From assembly GCF_020404745.1 (NCBI RefSeq), contig NZ_JAIZAP010000016.1:1-64000 (forward strand): DNA of 64,000 bases, in the 5' to 3' direction. Source of the stretch: Aquibacillus saliphilus (GTDB taxonomy: Bacteria; Bacillota; Bacilli; Bacillales; Amphibacillaceae). The notes beneath the pieces were generated by a model. The model made no database searches. It saw only the letters and a program-made list of their open reading frames with translations, and had not been told where the DNA came from. The translations under genes and the position numbers were made by a program. Below, one piece after another: positions 34,554-43,975 of this stretch; the first letter of the stretch is position 1, and every line of letters begins with the position of its first letter.

Positions 34554-35468
34554 CTATTTCGCCCTTGCATTTGGCAATACCGTTTTAGCCATCATCTGGT
34601 CCAAATCTTCGTAATCATAGTAATTAATAGTCTGATAAAGTTCTTCACGTGTTTGCATACTCTCAAGCATTTCTTTTTGTGTACCTTTATCATAAATTTC
34701 CTGAAATACTCGTTGATAAGCTTTTGCGGCGACACGTAAAGACGTGACAGGATATATCACCATATCATAGCCGAATGATTCAAATTCTTCGGCTGTGAAG
34801 TAGGGTGTTTTTCCGAATTCAGTCATGTTAGCTAAAAGTGGGACTGAAACTAAGTTGCTAATTTGCATGAACTCATCTGGATCGGTAATGGCTTCTGGAA
34901 AAATCGCATCTGCACCTGCTTCAATATAACGGTTAATTCTATCCACTGTAGTGTCCATACCTTCAACTGCTCTGGCATCTGTCCTGGCAACAACAACTAA
35001 ACTTGGTGCCACTTCTTTTATCGTTTTTATTTTCTGTGCCATCTCATATGCAGACACTAATTTTTTCCCGTTTAAATGGCCACACTTTTTTGGTAAGTCC
35101 TGATCCTCGATTTGAACGGCAGCTACTCGAGCCTCGAGCATATCTTTAGCTGCACGAGCTACATTTAAAATCCCTCCATATCCTGTATCAATATCAACCA
35201 AACATGGTAGATTGCTAGCTCGAATAAGGTCACGCGCCCTTTTAGCTACTTCTTCTGAGTGAATCAAACCAAGATCCGGAAGGCCTCGACTAGCCGTATA
35301 AGCAGCTCCTGATAGATAGATTGATTGAAAACCAACTTGTTTTGCAACAAGTGCTGCCATACCATCATGTACTCCAGGAATTTTCAGGATTTCTCGATGA
35401 TTGATTAATTTTTTAAACTCTTTAGCTAAATCAACTTGACTGGTCTCTTCTTGAACAACCCAAGACAT
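34554..35468 (-). CDS. Isocitrate lyase / PEP mutase family, methylisocitrate-lyase-like
   Basis: 304 aa, close in length to PrpB. Mg2+-binding DIDTGYG (92-98) and the lyase catalytic loop KKCGH (127-131) are intact, so it should be a lyase making pyruvate plus a dicarboxylate. Methylisocitrate lyase (PrpB/MmgF) and 2,3-dimethylmalate lyase share these residues. No prpC or prpD is near, and its operon is for ring cleavage, so the substrate may be an alkyl-malate or methylisocitrate made from propionyl-CoA. ATG at 35468 follows GGTGGAGGGG. Confidence 0.85.
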   Translation of the reverse strand: MSWVVQEETSQVDLAKEFKKLINHREILKIPGVHDGMAALVAKQVGFQSIYLSGAAYTASRGLPDLGLIHSEEVAKRARDLIRASNLPCLVDIDTGYGGILNVARAAKDMLEARVAAVQIEDQDLPKKCGHLNGKKLVSAYEMAQKIKTIKEVAPSLVVVARTDARAVEGMDTTVDRINRYIEAGADAIFPEAITDPDEFMQISNLVSVPLLANMTEFGKTPYFTAEEFESFGYDMVIYPVTSLRVAAKAYQRVFQEIYDKGTQKEMLESMQTREELYQTINYYDYEDLDQMMAKTVLPNARAK

Positions 35469-35586
35469 TATTTCCCCTCCACCAATGAATCTATCCACCT
35501 AATCCTTTTAGGACGAGGTGGACGAGATTGTAATTTTCTCTTGTTCTTTTTCTCGCTATCGGCGTTTAGTAGACTATCGCATTGAC

Positions 35587-36993
35587 TTACTGGCTTAATA
35601 TGTAATCAACAGCGTCTGATCCTGCAATACGTCCATAAACGAGCCCTCGAAGTACCGATGTACCTCCAGGATATTTGCCGTGATAAAGTCCGGTCAGTTC
35701 ACCTGCGGCATATAAGCCAGGAATTGGATAATTGTCATTCGATAGAACACGTGCTTTTGTATCTGTCGCCACGCCACCGTAAGTAAACACATTGGAACAT
35801 TGAATCGGGTAACAAACAAAAGGAGTATTCTCTAACGAAATCGCCCAATTCGATTTTTCAGGTGTTAACCCAACTGTATGTTTACCATCCTTGTTTGTCG
35901 CTTCAAAGTCTCCAGGCTGGACAGCGGCATTGTATTCTTCAATAGTTTTAATTAATTGTTCTTTAGGTATATTAATTTTCTCAGCGAGTTCTTCAATCGT
36001 ATCAGCCTCAATCGGAGGTTTTTCCGTTTGTAAGGCATTTTCATAATTAGGAATTGAGAATAATTTTTGATCACTAATTGCATAGGCGATATGTCCAGGT
36101 AAGTCAAAAATGCGTCTTGCCACCGATTCGTACTGTTCATCAATCGTTGAGATTCCTTCATCAACAAACCGGTTCCCAGATTGGTCAACGAGAATACCGT
36201 ATGGATAAGTCATGACAGCTGCATCACCACGGTTACTTCGTGGATCAGATGGTTCTGCATGGAAGGAATCAAGTTGTCCAGAGCTTTTTGCGCCAATATC
36301 AAACGTCATTTGGATACCCTCTCCTTTATTGGATAGGCCTCCTTCAGAGATTGTTGGAATCTTATAAGCGCCTTTACCTATATAGCGAGTCATCATCTCA
36401 GGATTTCCTTGAAATCCACCAGTAGCCAAAATAACTGCTTTTGTTGTTACCTTAGTAGCCTTCCCGTCATCGCCACGAATCCAAATTTCATTAATGGTAC
36501 CATCTTCCCCAACACCAAGACGCCATGCGCTTGAATTATAAGCAATTTGAACATCTAATTTTTCAGCACTTTTTGCTAGCTGGTCAATGATCGCACGCCC
36601 GCCTCCAACTGGAAGTAGGCGGGGCCGATTGGCTGTTAAAAATAAAGTTGGCAAATAATCAAATTCGACCCCATTTTCCTTAATCCATGCAAGCGTCTCA
36701 CCCGCTTTATCACTGAGGGTGCGAATATAACTCTCATCACTTCGACCCTCTGAAAATTCAAGCATTTCCTCAACAAAATTATCTGCAACCTTTGTCTCAT
36801 CGACCATCCTTAAGTATGCGGCTGTATCACGCGAGTTTCCGCCACGACTTTCAACTGAGGTACGTTCTAGCATAACAATGTTTAGTGATCTGTTTTGCTC
36901 TTTTGCTGCCTCCGCTGCGGCTAATGCTGCCGAGGTACCAGCAACACCGCAACCGACCACAACAATATCGAAGTCTAGTTCATCTTTTGACAT
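35587..36993 (-). CDS. FAD-binding dehydrogenase (TcuA / fumarate-reductase-like) 1
   Basis: 468 aa. N-terminal FAD-binding GCGVAGTSAALAAAEAA, then RGGNSRDTAAYLR, ATGGFQGNPEM, and a C-terminal AAGELTGLYHGKYPGGTSVLRGLVYGR, all typical of the FAD_binding_2 family (tricarballylate dehydrogenase TcuA, fumarate reductase flavoprotein, ketosteroid dehydrogenase). No heme or flavin-transfer domain. Probably inserts or removes a C=C bond next to a carbonyl or carboxylate of a pathway intermediate. ATG at 36993 follows AGAGGATG. Sits between the MBL-fold hydrolase and the lyase genes. Confidence 0.85.
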   Translation of the reverse strand: MSKDELDFDIVVVGCGVAGTSAALAAAEAAKEQNRSLNIVMLERTSVESRGGNSRDTAAYLRMVDETKVADNFVEEMLEFSEGRSDESYIRTLSDKAGETLAWIKENGVEFDYLPTLFLTANRPRLLPVGGGRAIIDQLAKSAEKLDVQIAYNSSAWRLGVGEDGTINEIWIRGDDGKATKVTTKAVILATGGFQGNPEMMTRYIGKGAYKIPTISEGGLSNKGEGIQMTFDIGAKSSGQLDSFHAEPSDPRSNRGDAAVMTYPYGILVDQSGNRFVDEGISTIDEQYESVARRIFDLPGHIAYAISDQKLFSIPNYENALQTEKPPIEADTIEELAEKINIPKEQLIKTIEEYNAAVQPGDFEATNKDGKHTVGLTPEKSNWAISLENTPFVCYPIQCSNVFTYGGVATDTKARVLSNDNYPIPGLYAAGELTGLYHGKYPGGTSVLRGLVYGRIAGSDAVDYILSQ

Positions 36994-37038
36994 GAAATTA
37001 TTTCATCCTCTCTTCAATTCGTCTTTCCAAGTCCAAAT

Positions 37039-37761
37039 CTATTTCACGGAAGTCTTTTTTTCATTCGTAGACCACGCTTTTTCTTGACCTGGATTAGGTA
37101 GCCAACAGCTGACTTCAGGGATTAGTTTATTTACTTCTTTTTCAAATTGGCTTGGATCCTGCTCAATGGCTGGGAATGTACTATAATGCATTGGTACACA
37201 GAACTCTGGCTTTATCATTGACACTGCTTTAGCGGCATCACGAATACCCATCGTAAACCGGTCTCCGATTGGAAGCATCAGTAAGGTTGGCGGGTACAAC
37301 TCTCCATATAACTGCAAATCGCCATGTAAGGACGTATCCCCTGTATTCATAATTGTTACGTCACCATCACGGATAATTAGTCCACCTGGATTGCCACTAT
37401 CCGAGCTATGAAATGCTTGGAATAGTGTGACATGAATCCCCTCTTCTAGCGTTACAGTTCCGCCCATGTTAATTCGAATGAAGGCTTCATCCGGTAGTTC
37501 GTGATCCTGGACAAATCTTTTTACTACTTCTGGTTGAGTTACCACCTTCGCTCCATTTTGCACAAGTACTGGCACATCTTTAACATGATCCCAGTGGTCA
37601 TGAGTGATTAACACATAATCAGCCTTAACATTGGCACTACTACTAGAATTTTTTGGATTATCTGTGTACCAAGGATCAACAACTATTGTTTTACCTGTTG
37701 ATGTTGTTAATTCCCATGTGGAATGTCCCATCCAACGTGTTTTCATTTGATTTTCACTCAT
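37039..37761 (-). CDS. Metal-dependent hydrolase, metallo-beta-lactamase fold (UPF0173 type)
   Basis: 240 aa. The zinc motif HxHxDH is present in short form as LITHDHWDHVKDV; further ligands lie in MNTGDTSLHGDLQLY and PMHYSTFPAIE. The N-terminal GHSTWELTTSTGKTIVVDPW is the UPF0173/UlaG-like signature. UlaG is an ascorbate-6-phosphate lactonase, so lactone or ester opening is a reasonable guess in a ring-catabolic operon. ATG at 37761. Confidence 0.85.
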   Translation of the reverse strand: MSENQMKTRWMGHSTWELTTSTGKTIVVDPWYTDNPKNSSSSANVKADYVLITHDHWDHVKDVPVLVQNGAKVVTQPEVVKRFVQDHELPDEAFIRINMGGTVTLEEGIHVTLFQAFHSSDSGNPGGLIIRDGDVTIMNTGDTSLHGDLQLYGELYPPTLLMLPIGDRFTMGIRDAAKAVSMIKPEFCVPMHYSTFPAIEQDPSQFEKEVNKLIPEVSCWLPNPGQEKAWSTNEKKTSVK

Positions 37762-37826
37762 CTATATCGACTCCATTTCAATTAATTTTTACTATCAAAC
37801 TTTCAAGTCGTAAGTTAAGGCAACAA

Positions 37827-38606
37827 CTACCAGGCACTCCATCCGCCATCAACAGCAATAAGTTGACCAGTGATATAGTCAGAAGCTGCTGAAGCTAGAA
37901 AAAGTACGACACCGCTGATATCTTTTTCTGGATCACCAAGACGTCCCAATAGTGTTCGATCAGCCATTTGTTCAAGGCGACCTGGTTGGTCCGCGAGTGG
38001 CTCAGTCATATTGGTTGGGAAAAAAACACCAGGAGCAATACAATTCACCTGTACATTTTGTTTTCCCCACTCAGATGCTAAACCACGTGTTAAATTAACG
38101 ACTCCGGCTTTTGACGCATAATAGGCCGGCTCAGGCAAAGGCCCGACCATGTTCGCATAGAGTGAGGAAAAATTAATTATTTTCCCATGTCCCTGCTTGG
38201 TCAATTCTCTCCCTGCGCGACGTGCCAACAACCAAGTACCAGTTAAGTTAACATCTATGATTTTTTGCCATTCAAGCAAGCTGGTTTCAAATGTTGGTTT
38301 ACGTAACATGACACCAGCACTATTGACGAGAATGTCTAGTTTGCCAAATTTATCAATCACTTCTGTTATTGCATCGTCGATCTGATTTTCTTTGGTAATG
38401 TCCATTGTTACGTAAAAACTATTTTTTGAGTACTCGTTTATTTTTTGTACTGTTTGTTTTAAATCCTGTTCACGCGATGGAAGATCAGCAACAACTACAT
38501 CACAACCTACCTTCGCAAAAGCAATTGCTGTTTGTGCTCCAAGCCCACCTAGTCCAGCTCCAGTGACAAAAGCAACTTTACCTTTTAAATCATATAATGA
38601 CGACAA
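37827..38606 (-). CDS. Short-chain dehydrogenase/reductase (SDR)
   Basis: 259 aa classical SDR. NAD(P)-binding TGAGLGGLGAQTA near residue 15, NSAG, and the catalytic S...Y-x-x-x-K (SSLYANM..., YYASKAG); ending DGGWSAW. An Asp after the second strand (VVADLPSREQD) suggests NAD(H). Resembles gluconate 5-dehydrogenase-type enzymes; in this context it probably oxidises a ring alcohol to a ketone. TTG at 38606 follows AGAGGGGGG with good spacing. 37 bp after the flavoprotein gene. Confidence 0.88.
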   Translation of the reverse strand: MSSLYDLKGKVAFVTGAGLGGLGAQTAIAFAKVGCDVVVADLPSREQDLKQTVQKINEYSKNSFYVTMDITKENQIDDAITEVIDKFGKLDILVNSAGVMLRKPTFETSLLEWQKIIDVNLTGTWLLARRAGRELTKQGHGKIINFSSLYANMVGPLPEPAYYASKAGVVNLTRGLASEWGKQNVQVNCIAPGVFFPTNMTEPLADQPGRLEQMADRTLLGRLGDPEKDISGVVLFLASAASDYITGQLIAVDGGWSAW

Positions 38607-38643
38607 CTAAATCCCCCCTCTCTTGTATAGCCTGAGGTCCCGA

Positions 38644-40056
38644 TTAGCTTGGATTGCTTTTAATTGTTTCCGTTTTATCAGCACCTTCATTAATTTCAAT
38701 ACCTAATGCTGTTAATGCCCCAATTCTTCCAAACACTGCAGCTTTACCTAATGAACTGCCAGTCATGTAACCTGCCCCGTGGAAACCACCGACAATTTCA
38801 CCTGCTGCATATAAACCAGAAATTGGTTCTTTAAAAGGATTAACTACTTGCCCGAGTGTGTTAACAGCTATACCAGCATAAGTAGCTAACATGGCAACAG
38901 TCGTCCGGAATGCATAAAATGGGCCGTTAGCAATTGTAGTTAGCTCTCCGTACCTGTGGGTCAATGTCTTTCTTCCAAATTGATCGGAACCATTAACAAC
39001 ACCTTGGTTGTATTTAGACACCGTCTTCTGAAGTGCAGATGGATCTAAATCAATTATTCTAGCAAGCTCCGTTATGGTATTAGCCTGGTAAACTAGTCCC
39101 TGCTGCAACAAATTCTCAAAATCATAGAGTTTATCTCCAGCTACACTTTTATCCATCACTGTTTGATCCCAAATTTGATAACTTAAATCATCAGGTTGCT
39201 TTAGAGCCACACTTCCTAATAGCTTATAAGAGAGGGATTCATCGACAAACCGATTTCCATATTTATTGACTATGATCGCTCCTTTATAAAAAACAAGACC
39301 TTGGTGTTTTACTGGACCATTTGCTGTTGGATGAAAACCATATGTTCCATTTAGATATGGCAAATCACGGATCCAGGCACCATGCTCCCAGGCCATCATA
39401 AGACCATCGCCTTCATTTCCGGGTCCGCCAATTCGGAGTGCACGACTTAGCTGTGGTGCAAAATGGCTGAGTAACTCTTCACTCTGGGAGAATCCACCAG
39501 AGGTAAGCATTACTCCTTTATCTGCCTGGCTAATCATACCTTCTCCATTGACTTCGTAATAGACGCTATCAATTCTGCCAGTAGCATCCTGCAAGAGTCT
39601 TTTGGCCGGCGCCTGTAAACGTATTGTTACATTTGGAAGTTGTTCGGCCCTTTGATAAAGCACTCCAATTGCTTGATCTGAATCAATTGTATGTCCACGA
39701 GGTGCACTGTGCCCACTTACTGCTTGCAGAGATTTAAATAGAATCCCGTGGTCCACCAACCATTGATATGTTTCTAACTGATAATTGCCATACGCTTCAA
39801 CAAGTTCTTGATCATTGACACCGCCGCCCACATCGAGCATGTCATCAACAAGTACTAACGATGAGTCTTCAATCCCTCTTTCTTTTTGCATATCCGTACC
39901 GGCAAAGGCCATATATCTACCACTAAGGAGAGAACTACCTCCAACTTTAGCTTCTTTTTCAAGCAATAAAACCGTAGCACCACGTTCCCCGGCCTCAACA
40001 GCTGCACATAAACCAGCAAGACCTCCGCCTAATATAATTAAATCAGTACCATCCAT
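38644..40056 (-). CDS. FAD-binding dehydrogenase (ketosteroid-dehydrogenase / flavocytochrome-like) 2
   Basis: 470 aa. FAD-binding GGGLAGLCAAVEAGERGATVLLLEK, GGSSLLSGRYMAF, SGHSAPRGHTIDSDQAIG, RFVDES, and C-terminal GLYAAGEIVGGFHGAGYMTGSSLGKAAVFGR. The family includes 3-ketosteroid-delta1-dehydrogenase and fumarate reductase. In an operon with an SDR and a phenol-type monooxygenase, an attractive idea is that it dehydrogenates a cyclic ketone towards a phenol; this is inference. ATG at 40056 follows AAGGAAGTG. Confidence 0.85.
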   Translation of the reverse strand: MDGTDLIILGGGLAGLCAAVEAGERGATVLLLEKEAKVGGSSLLSGRYMAFAGTDMQKERGIEDSSLVLVDDMLDVGGGVNDQELVEAYGNYQLETYQWLVDHGILFKSLQAVSGHSAPRGHTIDSDQAIGVLYQRAEQLPNVTIRLQAPAKRLLQDATGRIDSVYYEVNGEGMISQADKGVMLTSGGFSQSEELLSHFAPQLSRALRIGGPGNEGDGLMMAWEHGAWIRDLPYLNGTYGFHPTANGPVKHQGLVFYKGAIIVNKYGNRFVDESLSYKLLGSVALKQPDDLSYQIWDQTVMDKSVAGDKLYDFENLLQQGLVYQANTITELARIIDLDPSALQKTVSKYNQGVVNGSDQFGRKTLTHRYGELTTIANGPFYAFRTTVAMLATYAGIAVNTLGQVVNPFKEPISGLYAAGEIVGGFHGAGYMTGSSLGKAAVFGRIGALTALGIEINEGADKTETIKSNPS

Positions 40057-40132
40057 TATTTTTCACTTCCTTGATAGCTACATTTGTTCTATCTGCGTTA
40101 ATTGTAATCGGTTACAAATGCTGCTAATTAAT

Positions 40133-41086
40133 TTATGCTTCAATCGTCATGTAATTTGCTTCCTTATTTTGGACTGTATCTCCCCAATACGTATTTCCAA
40201 CTGCCCTTTCTTCTGCAGACCATTTAACTGGTTCCCAGTCCGGTTCAAAGATTAAATAACCACCGGTAAATAGTTCTACTCTACATCCGCTACCTGGATC
40301 AATTACATAGATGTACATCGCCTGACTGATTCCATGCTTACCAGGTCCGATGAATTTAATTCCCTCTTCACTTAAAATGTCTGCTGCTCTGAGTAAGTCT
40401 CCAGCATCATCGAGCCAATAAGAAATGTGGTGTAAACGATTTGGAGTTTTTTCATCTGGCCTTGGACTTATAGCAATATCGTGAACTAAATTGGTAACAC
40501 TCATCCAAGCAGCCGCAATCTCTCCTTTATCATCTGTCACATACTCACGTAGTTTAAAGCCTAATTGATTAGATAGGTATTGGTGGATTTCACCGACATT
40601 CATTGATGTTGCGATATTGACATGGTCTATTCTTCGTGGTGATACACCTTTACGCCAAGATTGATGCCGTTGATTTTTCAAGATTGAACGTGAGTCTTTG
40701 TCTGCTAATGTTTTTTCCATTTCAAAATAAATTTCGAAACTGTGTTGGCTTGGCAATTTAAATCGAATTGCTCTACCTTGACCTGCCTCATCGCCTTTTT
40801 CCACCCAGTTAACTTCTGTTCCTGTCTCTACTAACAATTGGGCAAATCCTTCTACATCTTCTTTGCGCTTTGCTTTCCAACCAATATGATCAACGCGTCC
40901 TTTCTCACCTGGTGTTAAAGAAAGCGAGTGATGCTCAAAATCGCCCCATGCCCGTAAATAAACAGTACCGTTAACTTCTTCTGTTTCCTCTAATCCAAGT
41001 ACTTCTTTAAAGAACCAAAGTGATTTTTTCATATCTGGTGTGACTAAGGCAATATGCCCAAGTTTTGCAATTTCAGGTAAGTTCAT
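40133..41086 (-). CDS. Extradiol ring-cleavage dioxygenase (VOC, type I) copy 1
   Basis: 317 aa, two vicinal-oxygen-chelate modules. Metal ligands are H155 (RRIDHVN), H219 or H220 (RLHHISYW) and E271 (RVELFTGGY). The extradiol fingerprint HGISQAMYIYVIDPGSG is complete, with H251 and Y260 as active-site residues. The sequence, including WGDFEHHSLSLTPG and GGYLIFEPDW, is very like the Mn(II)-dependent BphC of Bacillus sp. JF8 as I remember it. It should cut a catechol next to its hydroxyls (meta-cleavage). ATG at 41086 follows AAGGGGG. About 65% identical by eye to copy 2 at 53.4 kb. Confidence 0.92.
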   Translation of the reverse strand: MNLPEIAKLGHIALVTPDMKKSLWFFKEVLGLEETEEVNGTVYLRAWGDFEHHSLSLTPGEKGRVDHIGWKAKRKEDVEGFAQLLVETGTEVNWVEKGDEAGQGRAIRFKLPSQHSFEIYFEMEKTLADKDSRSILKNQRHQSWRKGVSPRRIDHVNIATSMNVGEIHQYLSNQLGFKLREYVTDDKGEIAAAWMSVTNLVHDIAISPRPDEKTPNRLHHISYWLDDAGDLLRAADILSEEGIKFIGPGKHGISQAMYIYVIDPGSGCRVELFTGGYLIFEPDWEPVKWSAEERAVGNTYWGDTVQNKEANYMTIEA

Positions 41087-41147
41087 CTTAAATCCCCCTT
41101 CTTTTAGTCAATTTAAGTTAAAGAATTTCGTAGACAATAAAAAATAA

Positions 41148-42344
41148 TTAATATCGTAACGCATTAGATTCCAGGCCAGCTAACACGCGACCATGATTTT
41201 CTTTCGTAATTGTCGGTGACAGAGATCGATGGGTATGCAATGTTAAGAAATCACGGATAACTCTTTGTAACGGGTTTCCCTCATAGACAAATCCAGATCC
41301 ACTGGCCTGAATGATGATGTCAAGAGATTCTTTACATAACTGGTTAGCATAACCAATATCTGCTAAAGCTTTTACCCTAGCTGAACGCTCCATATATTCT
41401 CCGCTTTTTGCCCATTTATCTAACTCATCTGCCACTCGGTAAAAGTGCATTTCAGCCGTATCTATTTTCAAAGCTGCGTCGGACAGGTTTAAATGTGTAC
41501 TTGGGGCATCGCGAAGATACTCGACACCAATGTGTGCTGCTTTTCTATTGGGTAGTTTTTCTAAATACATGTCTAGCGCCGCCTTGACAGCCCCTAGTGC
41601 AGGTAGCCCTAGTGATAAGATAAGAGCCGGAAATAGTGCAGTATTATAAAGTGGTATCTCACGAAAATGTTTCGATTGAAAGTTTCCGTTTAATGCTTCA
41701 GAAAATGAAACAGCTCGGTGATCAGGAATAAATACGTTGTGCATTTTGACACTGTTGCTACCTGAACCTTTTAGCCCCATCGTGTACCAGTCATCCATAA
41801 TTTCCATTTCTTCAAATGGCAGTGTCATTAATACTTGATCTACTAATTCTCCATTTTCGTCCATGATGGGCATTCCGAAGTATCCCCATGTTGCATGTAA
41901 AGATCCAGAACAAAACATCCAAAAGCCTTCCTCAATCATGTAACCGCCTTCAACTTTGTTCGCAATACATTTTCTTGGTTCATATACTCCAGCAAATAAA
42001 ACATCATCTGGATTTTCGCCGAAGATTTCTTCATGCGTTTTTTCAGAAAAGGATTCTGCTACCATCAATTCTCTAATACCGCATAGCGCTACAATCCAGC
42101 CAGTAGAAGCATCACCACGAGAAATTTCTACTACGGCGTCCGCGTAAGTTCTAATGTTTGCCTCAAATCCTCCATATCTTTTTGGACGCAGCATCTTAAA
42201 TAATCCAGCTTCCTTCAATTCTTTCATCGTCTCTTCAGGTACTCTGCGGATCTCTTCGGTTTCTGCTCCACGTTCTCGTAACTTAGGAATCATAGAACTA
42301 GCTTTTTCTACAAATGAATGTTCTATTTGTGTTGCACTTGTCAT
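41148..42344 (-). CDS. Group D flavin monooxygenase, oxygenase component (HsaA / acyl-CoA dehydrogenase fold) copy 1
   Basis: 398 aa of acyl-CoA-dehydrogenase fold, but of the branch that hydroxylates phenols with reduced flavin from a partner reductase (HsaA, HpaH C2, DszC). Characteristic ARxRGAETEEIRRVPEET N-terminus, WIVALCGIRELM, WFMFCSGSLHATWGYFG, MGLKGSGSNSVKMHNVFIPDHR, and ending LQRVIRDFLTLHTHRSLSPT. The normal partner, a flavin reductase, is encoded at 49.6 kb. It would make the catechol cut by the dioxygenase that follows 61 bp downstream. ATG at 42344 follows AAGGAG. First gene of its transcription unit. Confidence 0.88.
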   Translation of the reverse strand: MTSATQIEHSFVEKASSMIPKLRERGAETEEIRRVPEETMKELKEAGLFKMLRPKRYGGFEANIRTYADAVVEISRGDASTGWIVALCGIRELMVAESFSEKTHEEIFGENPDDVLFAGVYEPRKCIANKVEGGYMIEEGFWMFCSGSLHATWGYFGMPIMDENGELVDQVLMTLPFEEMEIMDDWYTMGLKGSGSNSVKMHNVFIPDHRAVSFSEALNGNFQSKHFREIPLYNTALFPALILSLGLPALGAVKAALDMYLEKLPNRKAAHIGVEYLRDAPSTHLNLSDAALKIDTAEMHFYRVADELDKWAKSGEYMERSARVKALADIGYANQLCKESLDIIIQASGSGFVYEGNPLQRVIRDFLTLHTHRSLSPTITKENHGRVLAGLESNALRY

Positions 42345-42724
42345 TATTAAAACATCTCCTTCTTTTTAGTGAGAAAATTTCGCAAGATGTATCGATATCT
42401 CTTACCTAAATTTTAAAAAATACATACATTACTTCCAAGGGCAAAAACCGTTTGAATTTCGGTGGTTTTTAAGTAATTTTTACTTGTTTTTACGTTTATT
42501 TAAATTTTCTCACTGATAAATTAGGTGAAAGTTAACTAATATCAGATTAATTTTACGTATCTATCTTCAAGTGATAATTTTCTTTTTTGACAAGATGAAT
42601 AGAAAATTGATTTCACTGTTCACCAGTTGGATAAGCTACATTAATCTGTGTAACTATTAAAGTAAAATGAAGCTCCATTCAACGGTATATATTCTCTCCA
42701 TTGAATGAAGCTTGAATTCTAAGC
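42345..42724. other. Promoter region of the monooxygenase unit
   Basis: About 380 bp without a gene between the MFS gene and the monooxygenase gene. It contains the MFS terminator (42669-42714) and should hold the promoter for the 42.3-34.5 kb unit; I see no strong SigA or sigma-54 boxes. Confidence 0.5.
42669..42714 (-). terminator. Terminator after MFS gene
   Basis: AAGCTCCATTCAA pairs with TTGAATGAAGCTT; on the minus strand the stem is followed by a TTTTACTTT stretch. Confidence 0.75.
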
Positions 42725-43975
42725 TTAGTTAACAGTAGCTTCCTCTAAGGGCTCTTCTGTTACTTTTTCTTTTTTCTTTAACGTTTCTGTTAAAGCAAAT
42801 GAAACTAAAAATGCAATTAAATAAGAAATAGCAACAACGATCATAACAGCCGTTAAGCTATATGCATCTGCCAATACTCCCGATATACCAATAGAAAATG
42901 CTCCAATTAACTCACCAGTACCCATGATTAAGGCATTTGCGGTTGCCATTATCGACGGAGATACACTTTCTACTGGGATAATACTTTGATAGATTGTGTT
43001 CATAGCAAGGATAATTCCACCTAATGCCACTAATACACCAATACCTATCCATGATTCTGGATAAAGAAATAGTACCGTTGGTGTTACCATAGCCAAGAAT
43101 GCGTATCCGATCATCGCTGGTTTTCTCCCCAATTTGTCTGAAGAATATGGGATAAATACTTGCCAAAAGATAGTAAGGATACCAAATAGAGACATTATCA
43201 CTCCCATACGTGTAACAGATAACATACTGACTTGTGTTAAATATAATGGTAGGAAAGAATTAAAGGTCCAAAGTGCCCCCATACAAGCGATGCTTAAGAA
43301 TACGCATATCATAATGTTACGATTTTTTAACCCTGTGATAATACTTTTCATATTAACTTCACTGCTTTTATCAGTTGAGGCATTTTTAGTGAAATTATGC
43401 TCATGCAAGAACTTTAAAATGAGTAAGGCTGTCAGAAAGCTAGGTAAACTTACAAACAAAAACGCAGATCTCCAACTAAATAATTCTCCTAGTTGAGTAA
43501 CAACTACTGGACCAATTGCTACACCAATAACCGCCGCTCCCGCATAGACTAATCCCATATTTCTTCCTAATTTCTTAGGTCTTGATACTGCGGCAAGTAA
43601 TGAAATAGAGATTGGTAAAATAACTCCTTCACTAGCACCAAGAAGTGTGCGGATTATAAGTAAATAAACATATGAATTAGCAAACATTGTTACAAAAGCT
43701 AAAATAGATGTAATCATTGTTGCCCAAAAGATAATCATCTTTTTATGACCAATTCGATCAGAAATTACTGCAAACACAGGTGCCGAAATTGCAAAGCCTA
43801 TTGTTTGCCACATATTCACTTGACCAATCAGTGTGTTTGTCAACGGAATGTCTTCCAACATAAGTGGCATTAAAATTGATAACGCTTGACGGTCTAAGTA
43901 AAGAAAACCCCATGCCAAGAAAAAAAGCAAAACCATCAATGATTCATATTTCGTTTCGTTTGATTTAAGACCCAT
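42725..43975 (-). CDS. MFS transporter (anion/aromatic acid:H+ symporter type)
   Basis: 416 aa with 12 predicted membrane segments. MFS loop motifs include VISDRIGHKK after segment 2 and SSDKLGRKPAMIGY after segment 8; the start contains FLAWGFLYLDRQALSILMPLM, typical of the anion:cation symporter and aromatic acid symporter families. Most likely takes up the substrate of the surrounding pathway. ATG at 43975. A perfect cre site lies about 150 bp upstream. Flanked by gaps on both sides, so transcribed on its own. Confidence 0.88.
   Translation of the reverse strand: MGLKSNETKYESLMVLLFFLAWGFLYLDRQALSILMPLMLEDIPLTNTLIGQVNMWQTIGFAISAPVFAVISDRIGHKKMIIFWATMITSILAFVTMFANSYVYLLIIRTLLGASEGVILPISISLLAAVSRPKKLGRNMGLVYAGAAVIGVAIGPVVVTQLGELFSWRSAFLFVSLPSFLTALLILKFLHEHNFTKNASTDKSSEVNMKSIITGLKNRNIMICVFLSIACMGALWTFNSFLPLYLTQVSMLSVTRMGVIMSLFGILTIFWQVFIPYSSDKLGRKPAMIGYAFLAMVTPTVLFLYPESWIGIGVLVALGGIILAMNTIYQSIIPVESVSPSIMATANALIMGTGELIGAFSIGISGVLADAYSLTAVMIVVAISYLIAFLVSFALTETLKKKEKVTEEPLEEATVN

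Noticed and set aside
39815-40255. 146-codon open frame across the flavoprotein 2 start
   Set aside because: Overlaps two well-supported genes on the other strand and has no recognisable domain.
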